A stretch of 64,000 bases of DNA from Deinococcus apachensis DSM 19763 (GTDB lineage: Bacteria; Deinococcota; Deinococci; Deinococcales; Deinococcaceae): the NCBI RefSeq assembly GCF_000381345.1, contig NZ_KB906398.1, forward strand, positions 642,642 through 706,641, in the 5' to 3' direction. Below are positions 50,928 through 64,000 of the stretch, piece after piece (the stretch's first letter is position 1; every line of letters starts with the position of its first letter). The notes beneath the pieces are model-generated. The model had not been told where the DNA came from. It was given only the letters and a program-made list of their open reading frames with translations, and ran no database searches. A program made the translations under genes and the position numbers.

Positions 50928-51133
50928 GGCTGCCCTCCACTGCTCACGTGCATGGGGATGAAGGAAAAGGAACGAATTTCTGAGAATTCGTCCGGCATTC
51001 TGCCACAAGCCTGTGTGGCAGGCAATGGAAGCTCGTGCTTGGAACGGGGCCCTCCAAAGGTCTGCCGGGTGGAGGGCAGGCTGCCCGGTCACCCTCGCGC
51101 GCCGCCCAGCAGGGGACGCCGCGGATCAGCCGC

Positions 51134-52135
51134 TCACTTGCCCATGAACGTCAGGCTGAAGAGCCACTTGCCCGTGCCGTCGGCCGCCCACTGGTAGCCG
51201 ATCGAGGGACCGAACAGCGAGGGCAGCGCCTCGGCGCGCAGCAGCAGGTCGCCGTATACGGTGGTCACGTTGCCCGTCCAGACGCGGGTGACACGGGTGC
51301 GGAGCGCGCCCACGGTGAAGGCGGGCGGGGTCGCGCCCATGGGCAGGCGGTAGGTGAGGCTGGCGTTCGTCTCTTGGGAGCGGCCGTGATTCAGGGCAGG
51401 AATGGCGACGTGGCCCGCCACAAGCCGCTCGAAATGCGAGGCGACCAGCGTGAGGCCGGGGGCCAGGGCCGTATTCGCGTTAAGGGACACGTCCAGACTG
51501 CCCTGTGCCTCTCGCTGAATGGGGAAGGTGTACAGACGGGCGTTGACGCCAAAGGACGTGTTGATCTTCCCGAACATCTTGCCGTACCCGGCCCCCACTT
51601 CCGTTTGTGTGTAGGTTGCCGCCACATCCCCCTGAAAGGCCACCCCAGCGTTATTCACCACTCGCACACGGTCCTGGAAAACCGTAAAGGCGTACCCTCC
51701 CGCAAAGCGGGAGTACGCGCCGTTTCCCTGAAGCAGCCCACTGTACTGCAGCCCACGGTAGGGGTTATATGTGATCTCCAGGCGGGGAATCCCCGCGGCG
51801 GCGCCCAGGCCATTATCGAACACACCCACGACTAGAGAGGTGTCGTTGATCCGGGTACTCACACCGTATTCCCAGTATTGGGGGTGCCGGGCCAGCACCA
51901 GGCGCACATCCTGCTTGAAGGGCAGCGGAAAGGCGCGCACGCCGAAAGACACTCCCCCGTCGAGGCCAGCCACCACCTCGGTGTCGCCAAAACGCGGGAA
52001 ATAGTTAGCGGGCAGCCGGAGGGCGGGCACAGCATTCGTCTGCGTGCCTGCCGTCTGGGCAGTGGCGACGGCGGGGCCGGTGAGCGTCAGGGCGGCTGCC
52101 CCGCACTTCAGAATCTGGGTGAATCGTCTCGACAC
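51134..52135 (-). CDS. Probable outer-membrane beta-barrel protein
   Basis: A 333-residue exported protein with a signal peptide ending AVATAQTAG. The mature part is full of alternating amphipathic strands ([48 protein letters not shown]), and the final segment is [10 protein letters not shown] with near-terminal aromatics. This is typical of small barrels, but no named family fits. The GTG at 52135 follows AGGA at eight bases; the upstream frame is less likely. It lies 67 bases after mutS2 on the same strand and could be read from its mRNA. Confidence 0.65.
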   Translation of the reverse strand: MSRRFTQILKCGAAALTLTGPAVATAQTAGTQTNAVPALRLPANYFPRFGDTEVVAGLDGGVSFGVRAFPLPFKQDVRLVLARHPQYWEYGVSTRINDTSLVVGVFDNGLGAAAGIPRLEITYNPYRGLQYSGLLQGNGAYSRFAGGYAFTVFQDRVRVVNNAGVAFQGDVAATYTQTEVGAGYGKMFGKINTSFGVNARLYTFPIQREAQGSLDVSLNANTALAPGLTLVASHFERLVAGHVAIPALNHGRSQETNASLTYRLPMGATPPAFTVGALRTRVTRVWTGNVTTVYGDLLLRAEALPSLFGPSIGYQWAADGTGKWLFSLTFMGK

Positions 52136-52202
52136 CCGAGCATCCTGACGCCTTTCCCGCCGGTTTTGGTGAATGTGACGCGGATGTGAAAAATGATGTT
52201 TT

Positions 52203-54491
<2,289 letters not shown>

Positions 54492-54568
54492 CTCTTACCG
54501 AGGATAACAACGGGTAGTGCGGGGAAACGTGCGCCGGTTGGCTTAGGAACAGTGGGGCCCCCGGCGGC

Positions 54569-54903
54569 TCAGCAGAGCACTTCGATGACAAATCCGCCCG
54601 GGGAGCGGAAGTAGAAGGTCCACGAGCCGTGCTGCCTGCCCGGCGGCCCCACCTCGTAACCGTCCTCGCGGAGCTGCTAGTTGATACCCACTCCTCGTTC
54701 GCCTGCGTGAAGCCGACATGGAAGGTGTCGGGGTAGCTGACGTGCTCCCCGCGGAAGAGGCTGATCAGCGTCCCGTTGTCGTCGGTCAGGAAGGCCATGC
54801 GGTCATTGGCCTTCCCCTGGCCCCGGAGCCCGAAATACTTTTCCAGGAATGCGAGAGTGGCCCTGACGTCGGTGACGGTCAGGTTGAGGTGGTTGAGTTT
54901 CAT
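54569..54903 (-). pseudogene. VOC (glyoxalase-like) protein, frameshifted
   Basis: The frame starts MKLNHLNLTVTDVRATLAFL, a vicinal-oxygen-chelate fold, and runs well to about residue 75 (TQANEEWV). It then shifts: the expected continuation, QLREDGYEVGPPG followed by HGSWTFYFRSPGG and FVIEVLC, lies in another frame and ends at 54569. The 335-base span is not a multiple of three, so one base is missing or two are added near 54668-54676. A GGGGAAG Shine-Dalgarno sequence precedes the ATG. Sequencing error cannot be excluded. Confidence 0.8.
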
Positions 54904-55035
54904 CGTCTTCCCCTTTCGGGCCGGAAGTTCCGCCGCCCATGGCTGCTGGATTCCCACAAGCAGCGTAAGGGGGTCTCGCGCCGGATGGCTTGGCGCAGGG
55001 ACTGAAAGCCGTGGCTCTTCCAACCCCTCGCCTGC

Positions 55036-55041
55036 TACCCT
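55036..55041 (+). promoter_or_regulatory. Leaderless -10 box TACCCT
   Basis: TACCCT ends seven bases before the GTG at 55049, with only C residues between. Confidence 0.5.
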
Positions 55042-55048
55042 GCCCCCC

Positions 55049-55615
55049 GTGAAGTTCGCGGTGCTGTCCACCAGCCTCGATCCCGTCAGCCGCAGCCGCT
55101 GGATGGCCGGGCTGACGGCGGCGCAACTGGGGGCTGATGGGTATGACGTGACGCTGCTCGACCTGCGGGACACGCCCCTGCCCCCCTTCGACAACGACAC
55201 CTGCTACGCGCATCCGAACGCGGAGCTGTATCACCGGGTCATCGGGGAGGCGGACGGGGTCTTCCTCGCCGTGCCCGTCTACAACTGGGGCCTGGGGGCG
55301 GGTGTCAAGAATCTGGTCGAGCTGACGGGCAGCACCGACCCTGAGCGGGGGCTGCACGGCGCGTGGTTCGACCAGCCGGTCACCTTCCTCGTCTCGGGAG
55401 GCCTGGCACACGGCTACCTGAGCCACGGGGCCTTCGCCTTCGGGCTGATGACGGATTTTCGCTGCGTGGTGAGCCCCCACTTCGTGTACGCGACCTCGGC
55501 GGAGTGGGCGGCGGACGGGGTGCCGGGCAAGTGGCTGGCGCGCACGGTGGAGCGCGGCGTGGACCTCGCCGCCCGGCTGCGGGACCGGCCCTACCGCTCG
55601 ATCTGGGAAGTATGA
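55049..55615 (+). CDS. NAD(P)H-dependent FMN-reductase-family flavoprotein
   Basis: A 188-residue flavodoxin-like protein. The N-terminus [20 protein letters not shown] is the FMN-phosphate loop of NADPH-dependent FMN reductases, and [20 protein letters not shown] is the second flavin-binding segment. It would reduce FMN, quinones or metals with NAD(P)H. The GTG start lies seven bases after TACCCT. The stop overlaps the start of the pseudouridine synthase gene (ATGA), so both come from one mRNA. Confidence 0.85.
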   Translation: MKFAVLSTSLDPVSRSRWMAGLTAAQLGADGYDVTLLDLRDTPLPPFDNDTCYAHPNAELYHRVIGEADGVFLAVPVYNWGLGAGVKNLVELTGSTDPERGLHGAWFDQPVTFLVSGGLAHGYLSHGAFAFGLMTDFRCVVSPHFVYATSAEWAADGVPGKWLARTVERGVDLAARLRDRPYRSIWEV

Positions 55616-56391
55616 CGGCCCGCGCGCCCCTCCTGCCTCCCACCGAGAAGCCGCGCGTGCTGGTCGAGCATCCCGACTTCTACGTGGTGGGCAAGCCCGC
55701 GCTGTGGCTGACCCATCCGGTGCGGGCGCGGGTGGACGTACCCGATGTACTGACCTTCATGCGGGCCGAGACGGGCGAGCGTGACCTCGCGCCGCCCCAT
55801 CGCCTCGACCGTGAGACGAGCGGGACGCAACTGCTGAGCCGCGACCCCGACGCCGCCCGGCGCTTTTTTACCCTGTTCAAGGAACATCTGGTCGGCAAGA
55901 CGTACCTGGCCCTCGTCCACGGGTCGCCGGGGTGGGAGCGGCTGACCCTCGACGCCCCGCTGGGGGATCTGGGGCTGGGCGGGGCGAACAAGGTCGTGAT
56001 CCGGCAGGCGGTCGTGCCGAACGGGCGGCCCGCCGTGACGGATTTCCGGATGGTGGAGCGGCGGGCGGGCTTCACGCTGATCGAGGCCTATCCCCGCTCG
56101 GGACGGCTGCACCAGATTCGTGCCCACTTGGCGCACCTGGGCCTGCCAATGGTGGGCGACAAGATTTACGGGCGCGACCCCCAGGCCTTCCTCGACTTCA
56201 TGGAGACGGGGCAGACGCCGGAGCTGACCGCCCGGCTGCTGCTCCCCCGGCAGGCGCTGCACGCCGCCCGCATCGCCTTTCCATGGGCCGGAACCCAGTT
56301 CGCCGCGGAGGCGCCGCTGGCATCCGATTTGCAGGCATTCTGGGACGGGCTGGAGACGGACCAGGCCAAGGGCGATTCAAGTTCCCCCTGA
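55612..56391 (+). CDS. RluA-family pseudouridine synthase
   Basis: A 259-residue RluA-type enzyme that converts uridine to pseudouridine in rRNA or tRNA. The catalytic Asp sits in [15 protein letters not shown], and the second conserved motif is [17 protein letters not shown], followed by GDKIYG. No S4 RNA-binding domain is present, so it resembles the shorter RluA/TruC branch. The start overlaps the flavoprotein's stop by four bases. Which RNA and site it modifies cannot be inferred. Confidence 0.93.
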   Translation: MTARAPLLPPTEKPRVLVEHPDFYVVGKPALWLTHPVRARVDVPDVLTFMRAETGERDLAPPHRLDRETSGTQLLSRDPDAARRFFTLFKEHLVGKTYLALVHGSPGWERLTLDAPLGDLGLGGANKVVIRQAVVPNGRPAVTDFRMVERRAGFTLIEAYPRSGRLHQIRAHLAHLGLPMVGDKIYGRDPQAFLDFMETGQTPELTARLLLPRQALHAARIAFPWAGTQFAAEAPLASDLQAFWDGLETDQAKGDSSSP

Positions 56392-56482
56392 AGCTCGTCC
56401 AGGTTGCTCTGTACGGCAAGGGGGAGAAGCTTGAGAGCATCTGGCATAAGAACAGTGTCAGAAGCATCTCCTCCTCTGTGGA

Positions 56483-56510
56483 GGGGGCCCTTCGCTTCGC
56501 TCAGGGTGAC
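56483..56510. repeat. Dispersed-repeat-like intergenic stretch
   Basis: GGGCCCTTCGCTTCGCTCAG followed by GGTGAC matches a short stretch seen often between genes in many bacterial genomes. It lies in the gap between the pseudouridine synthase and a converging gene. Copy number is unknown. Confidence 0.3.
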
Positions 56511-56587
56511 AACTCTTCTTTCAAGTGCTCTGACTCCCGCCCACGCTTCCTTCGGAAGGACAAACCTGCCTCCCCCACCCGGGGCCG

Positions 56588-57085
56588 TTACTTCGGGTGG
56601 GTCGCCTTCCAGTCCAGGGCGAATTCCTCGTAGTAGTCGCGGACGCTGTTGGTCGCCATCTCGGCCAGGGCGTCGGCGTCGGGCACGCTGCCGTAGCCGG
56701 AGGTGGACCACAGTTGCAGGTGGCTGGCGGTCAGGCGGTGCGTGCCGATGGTCACCTGGGCGTCTTTCACAAGTTCCACGTCCAGGTCCACGGCGTACAG
56801 GTAGCGCCCGTCGCGGCTCTCAAAGGCGTCCACGGTGAACACCTGGGCGACGGTGCAGGTCTTGGGATCGCCGTAGGGAATGGCATAGAGGGTGGCGTAG
56901 CGGGCGAGCTGCTCGTCGACCTCGACGGCCAGGTCCTCCTGCTCCTCGTCGTCAACGTACACGTACGAGATGGGCGGGCACAGGTCAGTGGCCGTGAGGG
57001 TGCGGAGATTGCCCTGCTGGTGTTCGGCGAGGGCCGTGCCGGGCAGGATCATCAGGGCCGTGAGCGTGAGCAACGCGCGTCTCAT
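56588..57085 (-). CDS. Secreted hypothetical protein, 165 aa
   Basis: The N-terminus is a clear signal peptide (MRRALLTLTALMILPGTALA). The mature part is acidic and contains a CPPISYVYVDDEEQEDLAVE stretch, two Cys residues and predicted beta-alpha elements (YLYAVDLDVELV). It does not match a family I know. TACACT ends seven bases before the ATG, so the mRNA is probably leaderless. It is divergent from the E1-alpha gene and may share its promoter region. Confidence 0.7.
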   Translation of the reverse strand: MRRALLTLTALMILPGTALAEHQQGNLRTLTATDLCPPISYVYVDDEEQEDLAVEVDEQLARYATLYAIPYGDPKTCTVAQVFTVDAFESRDGRYLYAVDLDVELVKDAQVTIGTHRLTASHLQLWSTSGYGSVPDADALAEMATNSVRDYYEEFALDWKATHPK

Positions 57086-57404
57086 GGCAGGCAGTGTACC
57101 CGCCGGGGCTGGGGCGGGCACCCAAAGTTGCGCCTGGCCTGCTACGCTGGGCGCATCCTCCCTCCCGGGTGGCCGCCGACCGCCTGGCCGGGCCACCCTC
57201 TCCGCGCCCCCGTATGCCGATGCCCTCCCGCGTCCCCCCTGCTCCGGTTCCCCCCCGCGGGACCGGGTCAGCCCGGCTGCTCAACCAGCGCCGCGCGCCG
57301 TAACGGCAGCCTGAACGGAGGCCAGCGAAGGTTTCTTTTCGCGCGACCTCCGCCCCTTTTCCTGCCCCGCCCTGTCCTCTCCCCTGCCCGTGGAGGCTCC
57401 CCGA
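57086..57404 (+). other. 319-bp GC-rich leader region upstream of E1-alpha gene
   Basis: No credible gene lies here; short open frames are GC shadows. It holds the -10 box of the divergent secreted protein, a TACGCT box (57141-57146) that may start the E1 operon, and several strong GC stems (for example GGGTGGCC with GGCCACCC, and CCGGGTCAGCCCGG). A long structured 5' leader is possible. No known riboswitch consensus was recognised. Confidence 0.45.
57093..57098 (-). promoter_or_regulatory. Leaderless -10 box TACACT
   Basis: TACACT on the minus strand, seven bases before the ATG at 57085. Confidence 0.55.
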
Positions 57405-59515
<2,111 letters not shown>

Positions 59516-59619
59516 GGAGGTGGGGCGGATTGGGTCGTCCCTTCCGCCTTCCCAACTGCGTTCCAGCGCACTTTTTCACCTCAGCGCCGAATCATGAAGG
59601 CCGGTGAGGATGGGAGGCG

Positions 59620-60855
59620 ATGCGTCTGCCTGCCCTGCTTCTGACCTCTGCCCTGCTCGCCGGGACGGCTGTGCTCGGTGTGGCCCGCCTCCAGAAGCCG
59701 GAACTGCGGGGGCAGGAGGCGGCTCCGGCAGCCGCCGCGCCAGCTCAGCCGGAAACGCCCTTCATCCCGGCGGTGGCGCCCGCCCCCGAATCCGCCGCGA
59801 CCCCTGCGGAGGAGACGCCCGCGCCTTCCCCCGTGCCCAGCCCCGAACCCCAGGCACCGACCCCAGCCCCCCCCGCTCCGGCCCCCATCCTGCCCGCCTC
59901 GGCCAGCATCACGGGCATCCGGCACGAGTACCAGCGGCTGAACAACTGCGGGCCGGTGACGGTGGGCATGGCGCTGAGTCGCTGGGGCGGCAAGCTCGAC
60001 CAGTACGACATCGCGCCCCGGCTCAAGGCCAACCGGGGGGACGTGAACGTGTCGCCGGAGGAGCTGGCCTCCTTCGCCCGCTCGCAGGGGATGAACGTCC
60101 ACCTCGCCACGAACGGCGACCGCCCGATGCTCAAGCGGCTGCTCGCGGCGGGATTCCCGGTGATCGTGGAGACGTGGTTCATCACCCATGACAGCGGCGG
60201 GATGGGTCACTACCGATTGCTGACGGGCTACGACGACGCGGCGCAGGATTTCCGGGCGCTGGACTCGTACATGGGACCGCTGAAGATGCCCTACGGTCAG
60301 TTCGACGAGCTGTGGCGCTCGTTCGGGCGGACGTTCCTGGTCGTCTTGCCCCCCGAGCGGCAGGAGGAGGTGCGGGAGTTGCTGGGCTCCCGCGCCGATA
60401 AGGCGACCGGGCAACGTGAGGCGCTGCGGGTCGCGCTGGCCGAGGCGGAGCGAAGGAATGACGCGGTGGGCTGGCTGAATGTGGGGAACGCGAAACTCGC
60501 CCTGGGGGACGCAAAGGGCGCGGCGCGGGCCTTCGATCAGGCGTTCGCCGCCCAACCCGACCTCACGCTCGACCCGACCCGCCCGGCACGGGTGGTGGGC
60601 GGCCTGCCGTGGCGGACGCTGTGGTATTCCTTCGGACCGCTGGAGGCGTACATCCGCACCGGGCGCTACGCGGACGTGCTGCGCCTGACGCGCGCCGTCC
60701 TGCGCGACGCCCCCGCCCACGAGGAGGCCCTCTACTGGCGGGGCCGCGCGTTGGCCGGGCTCGGACGGGCAGCAGAAGCGAAGAGCGCCTACCGCGAGGC
60801 GTTGAGGTTGCGGCCCAGCTACGCCTCGGCACGGGCAGCGCTGGACGGGCTCTGA
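59620..60855 (+). CDS. Secreted C39-type peptidase with TPR repeats
   Basis: A 411-residue protein. A signal peptide (about 1-20) and a long Pro/Ala/Glu-rich linker (30-93) lead into a papain-like C39 domain (about 100-240). The Cys lies in RLNNCGPVTVGMAL, the His in GMGHYRLLTGYDD, and the Asp in RALDSYMG. The C-terminal 150 residues hold two or three TPR-like helix pairs (GWLNVGNAKLALGDAKGAAR, ALYWRGRALAGLGRAAEAKS). A GGGAGG lies three bases before the ATG. It resembles bacterial proteins that recognise peptides rather than bacteriocin exporters, since no ABC gene is near. Confidence 0.82.
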   Translation: MRLPALLLTSALLAGTAVLGVARLQKPELRGQEAAPAAAAPAQPETPFIPAVAPAPESAATPAEETPAPSPVPSPEPQAPTPAPPAPAPILPASASITGIRHEYQRLNNCGPVTVGMALSRWGGKLDQYDIAPRLKANRGDVNVSPEELASFARSQGMNVHLATNGDRPMLKRLLAAGFPVIVETWFITHDSGGMGHYRLLTGYDDAAQDFRALDSYMGPLKMPYGQFDELWRSFGRTFLVVLPPERQEEVRELLGSRADKATGQREALRVALAEAERRNDAVGWLNVGNAKLALGDAKGAARAFDQAFAAQPDLTLDPTRPARVVGGLPWRTLWYSFGPLEAYIRTGRYADVLRLTRAVLRDAPAHEEALYWRGRALAGLGRAAEAKSAYREALRLRPSYASARAALDGL

Positions 60856-60940
60856 GGGACAGAACCGCCTTTTCTCCGCGAAGGGGACGCTCTCACTGAC
60901 GCGCTGATGCGTCTGTTGTCGAGCTTCCCGCCCGCAGTGT

Positions 60941-60946
60941 TACCCT
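60941..60946 (+). promoter_or_regulatory. Leaderless -10 box TACCCT
   Basis: TACCCT ends six bases before the ATG at 60953, with no Shine-Dalgarno sequence. Confidence 0.5.
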
Positions 60947-60952
60947 CGTCGC

Positions 60953-61906
60953 ATGACCCTGCCTGCCGCCCGCCTGTCGCCGGAGGCCTACGCCCGTGCC
61001 CGCGCCTTCCTGCTGGAGCGGGGGCGACCACTGGAGGCCGCGCGCTTCCGCCACGCCTTTGAGGATGGGCCAGCCGGGGATGTGCTGGACACGCTGAAGG
61101 CTTACCAGAACCCGGACGGCGGCTTCGGTCGGGCACTGGAGCCGGACCACCGCGCCCCGCAGAGCAGCACGCTGGCGACCTCGCAGGCGCTGCGGGTGCT
61201 GCATGACCTCGACGTTCCGGCCACCGAGCCGTTGCTGGCGGACGCGGTGGCCTGGCTGCGCTCACACCTCCAGGTGGAGGAGGAGGGCAGCGTCTGGCCC
61301 TTCCTCCCCCCCGAGGCCGAGGCGCACCCCCACGCCCCCTGGTGGAACCAAGCGGAACCCGGGGAGCTGGCGCGGACGTTCGGCGGCTTCCGGGTCAATC
61401 CCCGCGCCGAGATCGTGGCCCTGCTGTGGCGCTGGCCGGACCTGCTGCCGGAGGGGCTCCTGTCCCTCCTCACCGTAGAGACGCGCGACGCCGTGCTGGA
61501 GGGTCTCGACCCTGGGGACGTGAACGGCCACCACGTCGCGGCCATGTTCGCCCAGACCGCCGAGGTCCCGGGCCTGCACCGGGAGCCCGTGCTGGACTAC
61601 CTCGACGACGTGCTGCCCAGCCGGGTCTCGCGTACCCCGCAGGACTTCGCCGCCTACGGGATCAATCCCCTCTCGGCGGCGCCCACCCCCGCCTCGCCCC
61701 TGGCCCGCCCGCTGGAGGAACCCCTCGCAGCGGCCCTGACCCACCTCCTCACCTCGCAGGCGGAGGACGGCTCGTGGGCACCCAACTGGTCCTGGGGTGG
61801 GCAGTTCCCCGACGTCTGGCCCCGGGCCGAGCGCGAGTGGCGCAGCGTGCGGACGCTGGAAGCGCTGCTTACCCTGCGGGCGTGGGGCAGGCTGGAGGGG
61901 TTGTAG
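60953..61906 (+). CDS. Terpenoid-cyclase-fold (alpha/alpha toroid) protein
   Basis: A 317-residue soluble protein built of repeated helical hairpins with QNPDGGFG (about 52-59) and SQAEDGSWAPNW near the end, the QW-like signature of prenyltransferase/squalene-cyclase repeats. The catalytic DXDD or DCTAE acid motif is not seen, and there is no membrane anchor, so a true cyclase is unlikely. It is probably a toroid that binds a hydrophobic chain. TACCCT lies six bases before the ATG, pointing to a leaderless mRNA. Confidence 0.72.
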   Translation: MTLPAARLSPEAYARARAFLLERGRPLEAARFRHAFEDGPAGDVLDTLKAYQNPDGGFGRALEPDHRAPQSSTLATSQALRVLHDLDVPATEPLLADAVAWLRSHLQVEEEGSVWPFLPPEAEAHPHAPWWNQAEPGELARTFGGFRVNPRAEIVALLWRWPDLLPEGLLSLLTVETRDAVLEGLDPGDVNGHHVAAMFAQTAEVPGLHREPVLDYLDDVLPSRVSRTPQDFAAYGINPLSAAPTPASPLARPLEEPLAAALTHLLTSQAEDGSWAPNWSWGGQFPDVWPRAEREWRSVRTLEALLTLRAWGRLEGL

Positions 61907-61931
61907 GAAAAATCCTGCCACACCACATCCC

Positions 61932-61963
61932 AAAAAAACCGCCCCACCTTCCGGCAGGGCGGT
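61932..61963 (-). terminator. yidC operon terminator
   Basis: ACCGCCC and GGGCGGT (61938-61944 and 61957-61963) form a seven-base stem, and a run of seven A on the plus strand (a T run on the minus strand) follows it for yidC. It also lies 25 bases after the converging gene's stop. Confidence 0.82.
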
Positions 61964-61977
61964 CAGAACCGGCCCAC

Positions 61978-63554
<1,577 letters not shown>

Positions 63555-63558
<4 letters not shown>

Positions 63559-63806
63559 GCAGGGGTCTTTCTGGAGGGGAAGTGCTGAGGCACGGGATCG
63601 AAGCCACCCGGCACCAGGGGGTTGCAGCGCATCACGCGCCACGCGGCGAGCCAGCCGCCCTTCAATGCGCCGTGCCGCTCGATGGCCTCCACAGCATACT
63701 GAGAGCAGGTGGGCGTGAAGCGGCAGGTCGGCGCGGGCTTGCGCGGTGAGAGGTGCCGCTGGTAGGCCCGCACGATCCGCACCAGGCTCCGCGAGGCGGC
63801 GCTCAT
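63555..63806 (-). CDS. yidD: Membrane protein insertion efficiency factor YidD
   Basis: An 83-residue basic peripheral membrane protein with the family Cys pattern: [10 protein letters not shown], then [14 protein letters not shown]. It sits between rnpA and yidC as in most bacteria. The ATG overlaps the rnpA stop and its own stop overlaps yidC, forming a translation-coupled unit. Confidence 0.95.
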
Positions 63807-64000
63807 GTCTCCCCCCCGGGGCGCTTGTTGGACGTCACGCTGGCGGGTACGGGGGAAGCGGAACGCCGGTTCCCACCCTGTCCGCCCCCCTTGCGCTTGA
63901 CGCGGCCGGGCACCTGCGCGAGCACCCGCGCGAGCGCCGCTTGCAGCTCCGGGAAGGGCGCAGTCAGCACGCCGGGATTGGGCATCAGGACCGCGCGGCA
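63803..64000 (-). CDS. rnpA: Ribonuclease P protein component, C-terminal part
   Basis: Only the 3' part is in the window; the frame is open to the edge. The visible segment reads [20 protein letters not shown] and the next residues AALARVL, which fit the last strand and helix of RnpA (the beta-strand with Pro-Gly and the FxEL helix). It is followed by an Arg/Lys/Gly-rich tail. RnpA supports the catalytic RNA in tRNA 5'-end maturation. The methionine at 63985 is internal, not the start. Confidence 0.8.
   Translation of the reverse strand, partial: CRAVLMPNPGVLTAPFPELQAALARVLAQVPGRVKRKGGGQGGNRRSASPVPASVTSNKRPGGET

Overview
The window is high-GC bacterial DNA that fits a Deinococcus chromosome. 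Pointers are a Gfh1-type Gre-factor homologue beside lysS, a Thermus-type glucose/mannose-binding protein operon, MutS2, a 14-gene NADH dehydrogenase operon in the Thermus order A-N, and at least ten genes whose start codon lies only 5-7 bases after a TANNNT -10 box. That last pattern marks leaderless mRNAs, which are very common in Deinococcus. Genus-level assignment is an inference; species cannot be read from the sequence.

Layout. 1-7.6 kb: a comF gene broken off at the left edge, three small unknown proteins, a trypsin-like protease fused to an endonuclease I domain, a lipoprotein, serS-gatC, and a PrcB-like secreted protein. 7.6-15.8 kb: a polyol module with a divergent LacI regulator, a binding protein, two permeases, mannitol 2-dehydrogenase, an SDR and a zinc polyol dehydrogenase. 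Two near-identical operator-like palindromes 86 bp apart sit in the divergent promoter region. 15.9-20.7 kb: a TelA protein, a uridine-kinase-like P-loop protein, an APH-like kinase, and a phosphoribosyltransferase/erythromycin-esterase pair. 20.9-27 kb: a Big_2 lipoprotein, an ABC-F ATPase, and a FecR protein coupled to a CHASE2-GGDEF cyclase.

27-42.2 kb: the complete-looking nuoA-N operon on the minus strand, with a DinB-family gene inserted between nuoD and nuoE and a probable ATC start for nuoA. A 445-bp non-coding gap follows, holding one isolated CRISPR-repeat-like sequence, then an orphan histidine kinase. 44-48.7 kb: a glucose/mannose ABC operon headed by a ROK regulator; a LacI-type palindrome covers its likely promoter. 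Neither sugar transporter has its own ATPase here, so a shared ATPase elsewhere is likely.

48.8-64 kb: lysS, gfh1, a probable outer-membrane protein, mutS2, a frameshifted VOC gene, an FMN-reductase-like flavoprotein translationally coupled to an RluA-type pseudouridine synthase, a secreted protein, the E1 alpha and beta subunits of a 2-oxo-acid dehydrogenase, a C39-peptidase/TPR protein, a terpenoid-cyclase-fold protein, and yidC-yidD-rnpA running off the right edge. No tRNA, rRNA, complete insertion sequence or CRISPR array was seen.
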